The notes under the pieces were generated by a model that was not told where the DNA came from, did not search any database, and was given only the letters and a program-made list of their open reading frames with translations. Source: CBDBCU01 sp965203435 (GTDB lineage Bacteria > Chloroflexota > Dehalococcoidia > Lucifugimonadales > UBA3495). From it: a DNA stretch of 64,000 nucleotides. The translations under genes were made by a program, and so were the position numbers. The stretch spans positions 186,001-250,000 of the forward strand of contig CBDBCU010000005.1 of the NCBI GenBank assembly GCA_965203435.1, given 5' to 3'. Numbering within the stretch: position 1 is the stretch's first letter; each line of letters opens with the position of its first letter. Below are positions 36,201 to 44,465 of the stretch, piece by piece.

Positions 36201-36282
36201 CGCTGCGGGCGGCAAAAAAGTTCAGCGCCGCTTGTCTCCGGCCGGCCCGTGGCAGGGATATGGAAAGCGGCGGCAGGAACAT
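33214..36282 (-). CDS. GT39-like glycosyltransferase with 4 C-terminal two-Cys modules (paralog 4)
   Basis: 1022 residues. Outer-loop motif GDYGIGPDEPNQ. The membrane part carries ALLLFLLHPRIYGHSFVNSKDLPFL. Modules near 560, 687, 807 and 922; modules 3 and 4 are close to each other (RLIYLRESCAAADTAAGF in both), a recent single duplication compared with the three-module paralogs. The last module has RHNRLIYLRESC and HWGGHIDGKCLASVPLP. Tail QHIPGQGELWVVTLPV. Confidence 0.85.
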   Translation of the reverse strand: MFLPPLSISLPRAGRRQAALNFFAARSGLLLCALFLLVGLATAGDYGIGPDEPNQRQTAAVNLDYIRGQADRLDRNIYHYHDRVYGMALELPLLLAERVLGIEDYHYVHRLRLTLTHLFFIVGAFCCYRLAWRLFNNRWIALLALLLFLLHPRIYGHSFVNSKDLPFLTLFAIALYLLERAFRRDTIGAFLLLGIGVGALTNLRIMGLMLLPAVLAMRGLDWFYAGTWQERKGILRTAGLFTLTAGLTVYALSPYAWTNPIDYLTANFALTVNHPTIWPQLFQGEWLFSDELPPHYAATWFAITTPPLFLLLGLVGMAAVAVEGIRRPGAVFRNGRMRFLLLLLAAFLLPPLAAILLDANQYDGWRHFYFLYAPFCLLAALGGGWLAAALSRRRRWRVGMYGLAAAGLVLLLLQLIQLHPLQPVYFNFLTDRTTPGALGAQYDLDYWQLAHRDALEYLRELHPGETLAVRMDYARHWEILPAAARRDLLIAGPDRRADYELVEQGNDRSRPDLAFNARYIRRYANPLVALRPMDAARMTAAALAAYREIYQQALADAPIIRADYNVYRQGHRLVLVKENCPPAAPEAWFGVRPFPPAPETAPPDWWQPGPAASFSNHRVQLGELCLAVIQLPAAAGGDIILSRRNLGQYEPEGDPVWEKFYSLSQPGLWELSAQGRPDPAAPEAFAVFLDRAAGRQRLLYAKGDCSTAAYETPVFLHIYPENPADLPFYLWKSGQDNRDFSLARYGSRLDGECLAAVPMPDYPVAAIRTGQEEGWEVNLYPPAAPGVLQGVYAAVSASQPSAQAAFALYLRDNRLIYLRESCAAADTAAGFFLHIVPEDAAVLPEERRPVGFDNRDFVFERWGGSFDGKCLAAVPLPGYPIASIRTGQAGVWAADLYPPADPGRLAAVYQSLAKREPAARAVYDLYLRHNRLIYLRESCAAADTAAGFILHIIPENTADLPPARQAAGFANRDFAFDHWGGHIDGKCLASVPLPDYPVKAIRTGQHIPGQGELWVVTLPVSP

Positions 36283-36298
36283 AAGCCGGATTATAGCA
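36282..36298 (-). promoter_or_regulatory. Leaderless promoter of GT39-like gene 4
   Basis: TGCTATAAT, then CCGGCTT, then ATG. Confidence 0.8.
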
Positions 36299-36349
36299 TA
36301 CCCTCTTACCGTCCTTCCCGCGCCTTTCCAATGTATTCCCGCGGCCCCC

Positions 36350-36451
36350 ACCGTCATTCCCGCGTAAGCGGGAATCCCGAAATGCCTTGCCGCAAGCCGG
36401 CTTGTCTGACGCAGTACCGTCCTGGATTCCCGCTTACGCGGGAATGACGGT
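36350..36451. repeat. Repeat B, paired palindrome
   Basis: Standard inverted pair between paralogs 4 and 5. Confidence 0.8.
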
Positions 36452-36511
36452 AGGGGGAGTACGGTAAAGGCATCGGGAAGGACAGGGTTTTAATGCCTTT
36501 GCCTGCCCGCC

Positions 36512-39253
36512 TCAGTGCCCAACCCTCAACTCCGCCGCCCACACCTCGCCTCGGCCCGGAACATATTGCCCCGTCCGCAGGGCGGCGATGGGATAGTTGG
36601 GCAAGGGAATAGCGGCCAGGCATTTGCCCTCAAAATGCCCGCCCCGGCGGTCAAAGGCAAAATCCATATTGGCAAAGCCGGCATCCCGCCGCTCCGGCGG
36701 CAAATCGGCGACATCCGCCGGGAGGATATGCAGGAAAAAGCCGGCCGCCGTATCCGCCGCCGCGCAGGATTCCCGCAAATAAATCAATCGGTTATCCTGA
36801 ATATACAGGTCAAAATCAGCCCGGATCTGAGGTTGCCGGTCGGACAAGGCGGCGTACGTGGCCCGCAAACGCTCCGGGGCGGCCGGCGGATATAAATTGA
36901 ATTCCCACAATCCGGCCGCGCCGGTATGCAGGGCAGCGATGGGATATTCGGGCAGGGGAACTAGCGCCAGACAGCCCCCGCCGGGCTGGATGCCGTAACG
37001 CGCCATCGGAAAATCCCGGTTCTCCTGCCCCCCGGCCCAGCGGTAAAAGGGCAGGTCGGCCCGGTTCTCCGGGTAGATATGCAGGAAAATCCGGCGGGCA
37101 AAATCGGCGGGGGAACATTCCTCTTTGTCATAAAGCAGGCCCGGCCGGCCGGCATCGTCCCGGCCCAGGAAAACGGCAAAAGCGTCCGGATCGGCCGGCG
37201 GCGGCCGCCGCCGCCCCTGGTCGAGCCATTCCCCCAAGCCAGGGCGGGTGATGCTGTAGAGTTCATCCAGCCATACCGGTTTTTCCCCCGGCCCGGGCGG
37301 GCCGGAGCCGCGCTGACTCAGGATTAGCTCGCCCTGAGTGGCGGCCGGCAGTTGGATAACCGCCAGGCAGACCGCGCCCAGCCGCACCGGTTGGCGGTGG
37401 TAGGAGGTATGGAAGCCGGGTTCCCATAAACCGGTCGGCAGAATTTCCTGGCGGGGCGGGAAAACCTTGACGGTGAACCAGACCTCGTCCCGTTCCGGGC
37501 GGCAATCCTCCCGCACAAAAGCGATCCGGCCATCCTTAAAATAAACATCATAATTGCCGCGGATAATGGGTTCTCCGGTTAGGGCTTGCCGGTAAATTTC
37601 TTGATAGGCGGCCCGGGCCGCCGCCGTCATCCGGTCGCTGTCCCGCGGCTGCAGGACGGCCAGGGTGTTGTTATAAAAGCGGCGCGGATAGGCCGAATTA
37701 AAGGTCAAATCCGGCCGGCTGGGCTCCGGCTGATGGGTCAGGTAATAATCGGCGCTACGGCCGCCGGCTAGCGGCAATCGCCGCCGCGCCGCCGGCGGCA
37801 GCGCGCCCCACAGCTCCCGATACTCCGTCCGCACCGCCATGGTTTCGCCGGGGTAGCGCGCCAGCAGATATTGCAACGCCGGCCCTTGCGCCGACTGCCA
37901 GTAGTCCATTTCATACTGCGCCCGCAGCCCTTCCGGGGTCGTCCGATCCACCAGAAAGTTGAAATAAATATGCTGCAAGGGATGGAGCTGAGCCATCTGG
38001 AGCAGAAGCAACCCGAAACCCAATCCGGCCAGGCCATACATCCCGACCCGGAATCGCCGCCGTTGCCGGGCCAGGGCGGCGGTCAGCCCGCCCATACCTC
38101 CGGCCGCCAGCAGGCAAAAGGGGGCGTAGCTGAAATAAAGATGCCGCCAATCGTCGTACTGATTGGATCCCAACAGGGCGGCGGCCAGGGCCGGCAGCAG
38201 GGCAGCCGCCAGCAGCAGCCCGGCAAAGCGCAGCCGGCCGTTGCGGAAAGCGGCCCCGGGCCGGCGGCCAACCCGCGCCACGACCACCGCCGCGCCGATG
38301 CCGCCCAGCAAGGGAATCAAGGGCGGCGCCGTAATCAGAAACCAGGTCGGCAAGTAATGAAAGGGCAATTGATCCGAGGGAATCCGCTGCCCCTGGAACA
38401 GCACCGACACCACGGTGGGATGATTGACCGTCAAGTCCAGACTGCCGGCCAGATAATCTACCGGGTCAGGCCAGGCATAGGGGGTTACCGCATACCAGGT
38501 CAGCCCGGCCGCCAAGAGGAATATCCCGCCGGTCCGCCATATCCCTTTTCGTTCCGGCCCGCTAGTCGCATAAAACAAATCCAATCCCCGCATCGCCAGC
38601 GCCGCCGCCAACAGCATTACCCCCATAATCCGCAGGTTGGTCAGCAATCCCACGGCTATTCCCAGCAGGACAAAAGCCCCGACCGTGTCCCGGCGGAAAG
38701 CCCGTTCCAGCAGATAGAGGGCTAGCACAAGCATACTGAGAAAGGGCAGGTCTTTGCTGTTGATAAAGGAATGGGCGTAGATGCGGGGGTGCAGCAGGAA
38801 AAGCAGCAGAGCCAGGATAGCCAGCGGCCGATTGCGGAACAGGCGGTAAGCCAGGCGGTAAAAAAAGAAAGCGCCGACAATAAAGAACAGGTGGGTCAGG
38901 GTTAAGCGGAGCCGGTTGACATAGTGCAAATCCTCCCAGCCCAACGCCCGCTCCGCCAGCAGCAGCGGCAGCTCAAAGGCTATGCCATAAAACCGGTCGG
39001 AGGATACCAGAGCATCCCGGCCGTTAAAGACCAGGATGCCGTCGGCCCGGCCCAAGATATAATTTACATTGGCCTCAGCAATCAGGCGCTGGGTTGCCTG
39101 GTCGGCGCCAATGCCATAATCCCCGACCAGGGCCAAGCCGGCCAGCAGAAAAAGGCCGCAAATCAGCAGGCCGCTGTGGGCGGCCAAGAAGTTCAGCGCC
39201 GCCCGGCCCCGGCCGGCCCGTGGCAGGGATATGGAAAGCGGCGGCGGGAACAT
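36512..39253 (-). CDS. GT39-like glycosyltransferase with 3 C-terminal two-Cys modules (paralog 5)
   Basis: 913 residues. The outer-loop motif is GDYGIGADQATQ, with Gln after the Asp as in paralog 2. The opening MFPPPLSISLPRAGRGRAALNF is nearly that of paralog 4, so these two are close relatives. Modules near 564, 694 and 812. The first has an unusual DGRIAFVREDCRPERDEVW, and the second a DKEECSPADFARRIFLHIYP; both keep their Cys. Sits third in the row of four same-strand paralogs. Confidence 0.85.
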   Translation of the reverse strand: MFPPPLSISLPRAGRGRAALNFLAAHSGLLICGLFLLAGLALVGDYGIGADQATQRLIAEANVNYILGRADGILVFNGRDALVSSDRFYGIAFELPLLLAERALGWEDLHYVNRLRLTLTHLFFIVGAFFFYRLAYRLFRNRPLAILALLLFLLHPRIYAHSFINSKDLPFLSMLVLALYLLERAFRRDTVGAFVLLGIAVGLLTNLRIMGVMLLAAALAMRGLDLFYATSGPERKGIWRTGGIFLLAAGLTWYAVTPYAWPDPVDYLAGSLDLTVNHPTVVSVLFQGQRIPSDQLPFHYLPTWFLITAPPLIPLLGGIGAAVVVARVGRRPGAAFRNGRLRFAGLLLAAALLPALAAALLGSNQYDDWRHLYFSYAPFCLLAAGGMGGLTAALARQRRRFRVGMYGLAGLGFGLLLLQMAQLHPLQHIYFNFLVDRTTPEGLRAQYEMDYWQSAQGPALQYLLARYPGETMAVRTEYRELWGALPPAARRRLPLAGGRSADYYLTHQPEPSRPDLTFNSAYPRRFYNNTLAVLQPRDSDRMTAAARAAYQEIYRQALTGEPIIRGNYDVYFKDGRIAFVREDCRPERDEVWFTVKVFPPRQEILPTGLWEPGFHTSYHRQPVRLGAVCLAVIQLPAATQGELILSQRGSGPPGPGEKPVWLDELYSITRPGLGEWLDQGRRRPPPADPDAFAVFLGRDDAGRPGLLYDKEECSPADFARRIFLHIYPENRADLPFYRWAGGQENRDFPMARYGIQPGGGCLALVPLPEYPIAALHTGAAGLWEFNLYPPAAPERLRATYAALSDRQPQIRADFDLYIQDNRLIYLRESCAAADTAAGFFLHILPADVADLPPERRDAGFANMDFAFDRRGGHFEGKCLAAIPLPNYPIAALRTGQYVPGRGEVWAAELRVGH

Positions 39254-39269
39254 AGGGCGGATTATAGCA
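39253..39269 (-). promoter_or_regulatory. Leaderless promoter of GT39-like gene 5
   Basis: TGCTATAAT, then CCGCCCT, then ATG. Confidence 0.8.
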
Positions 39270-39286
39270 TAAGGGGGCGGGCGGAT

Positions 39287-39450
39287 CTTTTCCGCTCATC
39301 CTGAACTTGTTGAAGGATGAGCGGAAAAGATCCGCCCGCTTATCCTTAACCGGCAAGGATGTTACCACTATCCGCCCATCCTGAGCCGGTTGCAGGATTG
39401 GCAGTGATTTTCCGCTCATCCTGAACTTGTTGAAGGACGAGCGGAAAATC
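39287..39450. repeat. Repeat C, two inverted pairs
   Basis: TTTTCCGCTCATCCTGAACT...GGATGAGCGGAAAA at 39287-39327 and a second pair at 39405-39450, each a long hairpin, flanking a CCGGCAAGGATGTTACCACT segment also seen behind paralog 1. Confidence 0.8.
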
Positions 39451-39460
39451 ACTTCCAACC

Positions 39461-42181
39461 CTACCTTTCCACCCTCAACTCCGCCGCCCACACCTCGCCC
39501 TGGCCCGGAACATATTGCCCCGTCCGCAGGGCGGCGATGGGATAGTCCGGCAAGGGAACGATGGCCAGACATTTGCCGTCAAAAGCGCCGCCATAGCGGG
39601 CAAAGGGAAAGTCCAAGTTGGCAAAGCCGGCCGGCCGCCGTTCCTGCGGCAAATCGGCAATATCCTGCGGGAGGATATGCAGGAAAAAATCGGCCGCCGT
39701 ATCCGCCGCCGCGCAGGTTTCCCGCAGGTAAATCAGCCGATTATCCTGGAGATACAGGGCAAAATCCGACAGGGCGGCCGGGATATGGTCGGACAGGGCG
39801 GCGTAAGTGGCCCGCAAATCATCCGGGTTGGCCGGCGGGTATAGAGTGGCCGCCCACATCCCGGCTTGGCCGGTGCGGATTTCGGCGATGGGATAGGTCG
39901 GCAGGGGGATGGCGGCGATACAATCCCCGCCGGGCCGGCCGCCATAAACATCCAACAGAAAATCCCGATTGTCAAAGCTGTTGCCCCGGTTGTAGGCCGG
40001 CAAATCCGCCAAATCCGCCGGGGTGATATGCAGGGTTACGCGGGTTTCGTATTCGGATTGAGTGCAACCCGCTTTGGCATAAAGCAGGCGCGGCCGGCCG
40101 GCGGCATCCCGGTCGAGGAAAACCGCAAAGGCATCCGGATTTGGCGGCGGCTGTTGCTGCCGCAACCGGGCCATCCGTTTCCCCAAGCTAGGGCCGGCCA
40201 AGGTATAAAGTTCCTCCCACAAGGGCCAATCCGCCGGCCCGAAGTTGCCCAAATTGCGCCGGGTAATAATCAAATCGCCCGCAATATCCGGCGGCAGTTG
40301 GATAACCGCCAGGCAAACCTCGCCCAGTCGTACCCGGTGATTGTAGTAAGGGGCATAAAACACCGCTTGCCGGGAATAGGGCGGCAAGGATTTCGCCGCC
40401 GCCGGGAAGGGCTTGACGCCGAACCACTCATCCCGGCCGCCCGGCGGACAGTTTTCCCGAACAAAAGTCAGCCGGTTATCCGCCAGATAAACCTTATAAT
40501 CGGCGCGGATAATGGGTTCGCCGGCTACGGCATCACGGTAAATTTCCCGATAGGCGGCGATAGCGGCCGGCGTCATCCGGGCGGCGTCCAGCGGCCGCAG
40601 GGCTATGATGGTATTGCTGTAAAGGCGGCGGCGGTAAGCCGTATTAAAGGCCAAATCCGGCTGGAAAGATTCCAGCGGATAAATCAGTTCATAATCGGCG
40701 CTGCGGCCGCCGGTGGCTGGCAGCAGCCGCTCCCGGGCCGCCGCCGGCAAAATGCCCAGATGCCGCTGCCCGACCCGCACCGTCAAGGTTTCCTGGGGAT
40801 GCCTTTGCCGCAGATATTCCAATCCCGCCCGGTGCGCCAGCTGCATATAGTCCAGGTCATACTGCGTCCGCAGCCGCTCCGGCGTCGTCCGCTCGGCCAG
40901 AAAGTTGAAATAGACCGGCGGCAAGGGATGAATTTGCGCCATTTGCAGTACCACCAGCCCCAAGCCCACGCCGGCCAATCCATACATCCCGGCGGCTCGC
41001 CGCCAGCCTTGCCGGTACAGAGCGGCCGTCAGACCACCCATGCCCGCCGCCGCCAGCAGGCAAAAGGGGGCATAAATGAAAAACAAATGCCGCCAGCCCT
41101 CGGATTGATTGGAACCCAGCACGGTAGCCGCCAGCGGCGGCAGCAGAAAGCAAGCCGCCAGCAACAGCAGCAAGCGCATCTTGGTGTTGCGGAAAACCGT
41201 CCCGGGCCGGCGGATTCCCCGGGCCGCTACCAGCGCCATCCCGATAAATCCCAGCAGCAAAATCAGCGGCGGCGTGGTAATGCCAAACCAGGTGGCGGTG
41301 TAATGCGGCGGCAGTGCGTTGGACAGCAGTAATTCCCCCTGAAACAACTGCGGCAACACCGCCGGATGATTGACCGTCTGGCCCAGGCTGGTGACCAGGT
41401 AGTCCACCGGATTAGCCCAGGCATAGGGCGTTGCCGCGTACAAAGTCAGACCGGCGGCCAAGGCGAACAGGCCGGCGGTCCACAGGATTCGCTTTCGTTC
41501 CGGCCAATGCCCGGCATAAAAGCAATCCAATCCCCGCATTGCCAACGGCGCCGCCACCAGCATTAGCCCCATAATCCGCAGGTTGGTCAGCACGCCCACC
41601 GCTGCGCCCAGCAGCAGGAAAGCCCCGAGGGTGTCTTTGCGGAAAGCCCGTTCCAGCAGGTAGAGGGCAATCAGGAACATACTGAGAAAGGGCAAGTCTT
41701 TGAAGTTGACGAAAGAATGGCCGTATATGCGGGGATGCAACAGCAGGAACAGCAGGGCCAGGATTGCCAGCGGCCGACTGCCGAACAGCCGATAAGCCAG
41801 CCGATAGCCAAAGTAAGCGCCGACAATAAAGAACAGGTGGGTCAGGGTTAAGCGCAGGCGGTGGATTTGGGAATAATCCTCCAATCCCAGGAGCCGCTCC
41901 GCCAGCAGCAGGGGCAGCTCAAAAGCCACGCTATAGACCCGATCCTGATACAGGTCGGTGGCAATGCGGTCGGAATGGCCCCGGATGTAGTCCAGATTGG
42001 CCCGGGCAATCCGCCGCTGCGGCCATTCATCGTAGTTAATGCCATAATCCCCGGCCGCAGCCAGTCCCACCAGCAGAAAGAGGATACAGACCAGCAGGCC
42101 ACAGCGGGCGGTCAAAAAGTTCAGCGCCGCCGGACTGCGGCCGGAAAGTTGCCGGAATATGCGGCGCAGCGGCGGGAACAT
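39461..42181 (-). CDS. GT39-like glycosyltransferase with 3 C-terminal two-Cys modules (paralog 6)
   Basis: 906 residues. Outer-loop motif GDYGINYDEWPQ with Asp-Glu. Modules near 560, 688 and 807 (ADNRLTFVRENC, RPRLLYAKAGC, DNRLIYLRETC). Tail RTGQYVPGQGEVWAAELRVER nearly equals paralogs 3 and 5. First of the four-gene row; each gene has its own promoter, so this is an array of separate units rather than an operon. Confidence 0.85.
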   Translation of the reverse strand: MFPPLRRIFRQLSGRSPAALNFLTARCGLLVCILFLLVGLAAAGDYGINYDEWPQRRIARANLDYIRGHSDRIATDLYQDRVYSVAFELPLLLAERLLGLEDYSQIHRLRLTLTHLFFIVGAYFGYRLAYRLFGSRPLAILALLFLLLHPRIYGHSFVNFKDLPFLSMFLIALYLLERAFRKDTLGAFLLLGAAVGVLTNLRIMGLMLVAAPLAMRGLDCFYAGHWPERKRILWTAGLFALAAGLTLYAATPYAWANPVDYLVTSLGQTVNHPAVLPQLFQGELLLSNALPPHYTATWFGITTPPLILLLGFIGMALVAARGIRRPGTVFRNTKMRLLLLLAACFLLPPLAATVLGSNQSEGWRHLFFIYAPFCLLAAAGMGGLTAALYRQGWRRAAGMYGLAGVGLGLVVLQMAQIHPLPPVYFNFLAERTTPERLRTQYDLDYMQLAHRAGLEYLRQRHPQETLTVRVGQRHLGILPAAARERLLPATGGRSADYELIYPLESFQPDLAFNTAYRRRLYSNTIIALRPLDAARMTPAAIAAYREIYRDAVAGEPIIRADYKVYLADNRLTFVRENCPPGGRDEWFGVKPFPAAAKSLPPYSRQAVFYAPYYNHRVRLGEVCLAVIQLPPDIAGDLIITRRNLGNFGPADWPLWEELYTLAGPSLGKRMARLRQQQPPPNPDAFAVFLDRDAAGRPRLLYAKAGCTQSEYETRVTLHITPADLADLPAYNRGNSFDNRDFLLDVYGGRPGGDCIAAIPLPTYPIAEIRTGQAGMWAATLYPPANPDDLRATYAALSDHIPAALSDFALYLQDNRLIYLRETCAAADTAADFFLHILPQDIADLPQERRPAGFANLDFPFARYGGAFDGKCLAIVPLPDYPIAALRTGQYVPGQGEVWAAELRVER

Positions 42182-42197
42182 AGGCGGAATTATAGCA
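42181..42197 (-). promoter_or_regulatory. Leaderless promoter of GT39-like gene 6
   Basis: TGCTATAAT, then TCCGCCT, then ATG. Confidence 0.8.
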
Positions 42198-42231
42198 TAA
42201 GGGGGGCCAGCAACCGTCCTTCCGCCTCCCG

Positions 42232-42333
42232 ACCGTCATTCCCGCGTAAGCGGGAATCCCGAACGGTACTGCCTTATAATGCCGCATCCCCGGCAAGTCA
42301 CCGCGGGATTCCCGCTTACGCGGGAATGACGGT
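42232..42333. repeat. Repeat B, paired palindrome
   Basis: Inverted pair with the inner segment GAACGGTACTGCCTTATAATGC. Confidence 0.8.
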
Positions 42334-42419
42334 AGGGGCGGCCGGGATGACGGTAGAGTGGACGGGAAGGACGGTAAGGGGGCGGCGGGAAGGACGGTAC
42401 TAGGGGCGCAACCACCCAC

Positions 42420-42511
42420 TATGTCATTCCGAGCGTAGCCGAGGAATCTGAAATGCCCGACCTTGACTCCATTTCAAGACTTTTAGATTCCTCGGCTACG
42501 CTCGGAATGAC
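42420..42511. repeat. Repeat D
   Basis: Second copy of the TATGTCATTCCGAGCG ... CGCTCGGAATGACAT element; its right end joins repeat C directly. Confidence 0.8.
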
Positions 42512-42543
42512 ATCCTTCAACAAGTTCAGGATGAGCGGAAAGG
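42509..42543. repeat. Repeat C
   Basis: CATCCTTCAACAAGTTCAGGATGAGCGGAAA. The 462-bp gap 42182-42643 holds only repeats and the terminator. Confidence 0.7.
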
Positions 42544-42567
42544 GAATAGCCTATCCGGGACAACGGC

Positions 42568-42605
42568 AAAAGCCGCCACCCCCCGCCCAAGCAAGGAATG
42601 GCGGC
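42568..42605 (-). terminator. Intrinsic terminator of variable secreted gene 2
   Basis: Minus-strand stem GCCGCCATTCC ... GGGGTGGCGGC followed by TTTTG. Confidence 0.75.
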
Positions 42606-42643
42606 AAAGGGTTTTCCGGTGGGCAACCGGCGGTTGCGCCCCC

Positions 42644-43585
42644 CTACTTCCGGGTGCGGCGGATGACTTTCTTGCAGGTGGCGCTCCAGGTACGGCTTTG
42701 CCGCATTTTGTACCGCCAAATATTGTTGGCAGCATTAAGGTCATCCGAGAGCAGCAAGCCCAAGCCATTCCCGGTAAATTCCGCATTACCGGGCGGGCCG
42801 TTGTTTCCGTTGTGGCCGGCGTGGAAAGCCACATTGGTGACCTGGGGATAGCCCTGGGCCCGGCAAGCGCTTTTGGCGGCGGCGGTCGCCAGCTCCGTCC
42901 ATTCGGCGCTGCTGGGCGATTGGTAACCGGCGGGTATTCTTTCCTCGTTGGCTTGGCCCACGTTGTTGACGCGTTCACGCTCTTGCGTTCGCCAGTCTAC
43001 CTGATGCGAAAGGGCGATAAGGTTGCGCCGGGCGTTGGTAATCGCGCCGCCGGAGCCGCCGTGATTGGTGCTTTCTCCGGCCCAATTCCCGCAAATGATA
43101 CCGCCCACCTGCCCGCAGCTGGCGACGGCGTTAATCGGGAATCGGACGGGATCGTTGGCGATGTCCAGCCGCTTGACCCGCTTGGTGCGCCGCCGTTCCT
43201 CCCTCGGAAACTCAAAGATGCGGTCAATGCTGACCCCGGTAACGCCGGATTCCCCGTCGGTAAGATAACCCTCCTGGGCGGCGATAAAGCCGCGGAACTG
43301 GCCGCGTTCGCCGAAATAGACGGTGTCATCCCGCTCGTTGCGGTCTTTGCCGGCTTCCCAGGTTTCGGCCTTGGTAAAGGTATCGGATTGGTCGACGCCG
43401 CAGTAGAGGGTCTTGCCCCGGTTTTCGGCCAGGGATTCCAGGATGGCCGTAGTGCGGTCGTCATGGGCAAAGGCTTGCCAGTCGGCGCAGTCCCAGGGGA
43501 TGGAACGGGCTTGGAGGGTGGTCAGGCCGTAACCGGCCCCCAGCAGCAGGGAAAGGACGATACCCAACATAAAGAACTTGGGCAT
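42644..43585 (-). CDS. Secreted variable-region protein, copy 2
   Basis: 313 residues. Signal region MPKFFMLGIVLSLLLGAGYG. Constant domain 28-140 with WDCADWQAFAHDDRTTAILE, LYCGVDQSDTFTKAETWEAG and the basic block RRRTKRVKR. Variable region: SCGQVGGIICGNWAGESTNHGGSG, RNLIALSHQVDWRTQERERV, SACRAQGYPQVTNVAFHAGHNGNN; this shares with copies 1 and 3 only a loose frame (W-x-x-L-A ... A-x-x-x-CRA-x-G ... V-x-N-V-A ... GHN ... LG). Tail RQSRTWSATCKKVIRRTRK. ATG 43585 behind GGGAGG. Confidence 0.85.
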   Translation of the reverse strand: MPKFFMLGIVLSLLLGAGYGLTTLQARSIPWDCADWQAFAHDDRTTAILESLAENRGKTLYCGVDQSDTFTKAETWEAGKDRNERDDTVYFGERGQFRGFIAAQEGYLTDGESGVTGVSIDRIFEFPREERRRTKRVKRLDIANDPVRFPINAVASCGQVGGIICGNWAGESTNHGGSGGAITNARRNLIALSHQVDWRTQERERVNNVGQANEERIPAGYQSPSSAEWTELATAAAKSACRAQGYPQVTNVAFHAGHNGNNGPPGNAEFTGNGLGLLLSDDLNAANNIWRYKMRQSRTWSATCKKVIRRTRK

Positions 43586-43614
43586 AAAGGAACCTCCCAA
43601 GAGGCCCCAGAACA

Positions 43615-43656
43615 AGGCCAGGGCCGAAATTGCCTTGGCAATTTCGGCCCTGGCCT
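43615..43656 (-). promoter_or_regulatory. 5'-UTR hairpin of variable secreted gene 2
   Basis: Perfect 20-bp stem with a 2-base centre (arm AGGCCAGGGCCGAAATTGCC). Compared with copy 1 it has compensatory changes (CGCC/GGCG to TGCC/GGCA) and a longer lower stem. Confidence 0.8.
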
Positions 43657-43666
43657 ATGTGCATTT

Positions 43667-43695
43667 ATACTATCACAAGGTTTTGGGGATGTAAA
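43667..43695 (-). promoter_or_regulatory. Promoter of variable secreted gene 2
   Basis: -35 TTTACA (43690-43695), 17-base spacer, -10 TAGTAT (43667-43672). Confidence 0.75.
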
Positions 43696-43771
43696 GGGGG
43701 GTGGGGGGGCAATTTCGAAAATTTTTTTGGGTGATTTTCGATGCCTCTCTACCGTCAACCCCGCCGCCCCT

Positions 43772-43988
43772 ACCGTCATTCCCGCGTAAGCGGGAATCCC
43801 GACGGTACTGAAAAGACCAGCCCTTTGCCGCCCAACCACCGCCGGATTCCCGCTTACGCGGGAATGACGGTAGGGGCGGCGGTCTCCCCACCGTCCTTCC
43901 CGCGTAAGCGGGAATCCCGACGGTACTGCCGCATGATGGCATTGTCGACAGGCAACCGTTAGATTCCCGCTTACGCGGGAATGACGGT
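43772..43988. repeat. Repeat B, two paired palindromes
   Basis: Pairs at 43772-43871 and 43890-43988, back to back; they fill the gap before the cupin gene. Confidence 0.8.
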
Positions 43989-44096
43989 AGGGGATGGCGG
44001 GAATTCAGCATAACTCAAACTTGACTACCGCGGCCGGATTACGGACAATAGCAGCTATCCAATCCCAAATCAGCCTGGAAACAGAGGATTTAAGTT

Positions 44097-44465
44097 ATGC
44101 CCAATTTTGTGCGAGTCTATACCGGCGCCGACGGCAAATCCCATCTGGAGGATCTGAACCCGCCCTTCGAGTCCTTTGTCGATACCGAAGGGGCCTATGG
44201 CGAAGGCACGCCGATGCAGGCGGCCAGCGGCGTTACCATCCGCATTGCCCAGCCGGGCTACCTGCTGGAATGGCACTGCGCCCCCCGCCGTCAATACACC
44301 ATCACCCTGGCCGGCGAAGCCGAGGTGGAAGTGGGCGATGGCAGCAAACGGCGGGTCGGGGCCGGGGATGTGCTGCTGGCCGAGGATTTGACCGGCGAGG
44401 GCCACATTACCCGGGTGGTCAGCGCCGAACCCCGCTACTACATAGTAGTGGCCCTGGAGGATTAG
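44097..44465 (+). CDS. Small cupin-fold protein
   Basis: 122 residues, single cupin domain. GYLLEWHCAPRRQYTITLAGEAEVEVGDGSKRRVGAGDVLLAEDLTGEGHITRV, read in pieces, gives the two cupin motifs, though the metal-binding His pattern is partial (WHCAPRRQ, GHITR). Could be a sugar or small-acid binding cupin; no enzyme can be named. Its stop overlaps the convergent monooxygenase stop by 4 bases. Confidence 0.7.
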   Translation: MPNFVRVYTGADGKSHLEDLNPPFESFVDTEGAYGEGTPMQAASGVTIRIAQPGYLLEWHCAPRRQYTITLAGEAEVEVGDGSKRRVGAGDVLLAEDLTGEGHITRVVSAEPRYYIVVALED

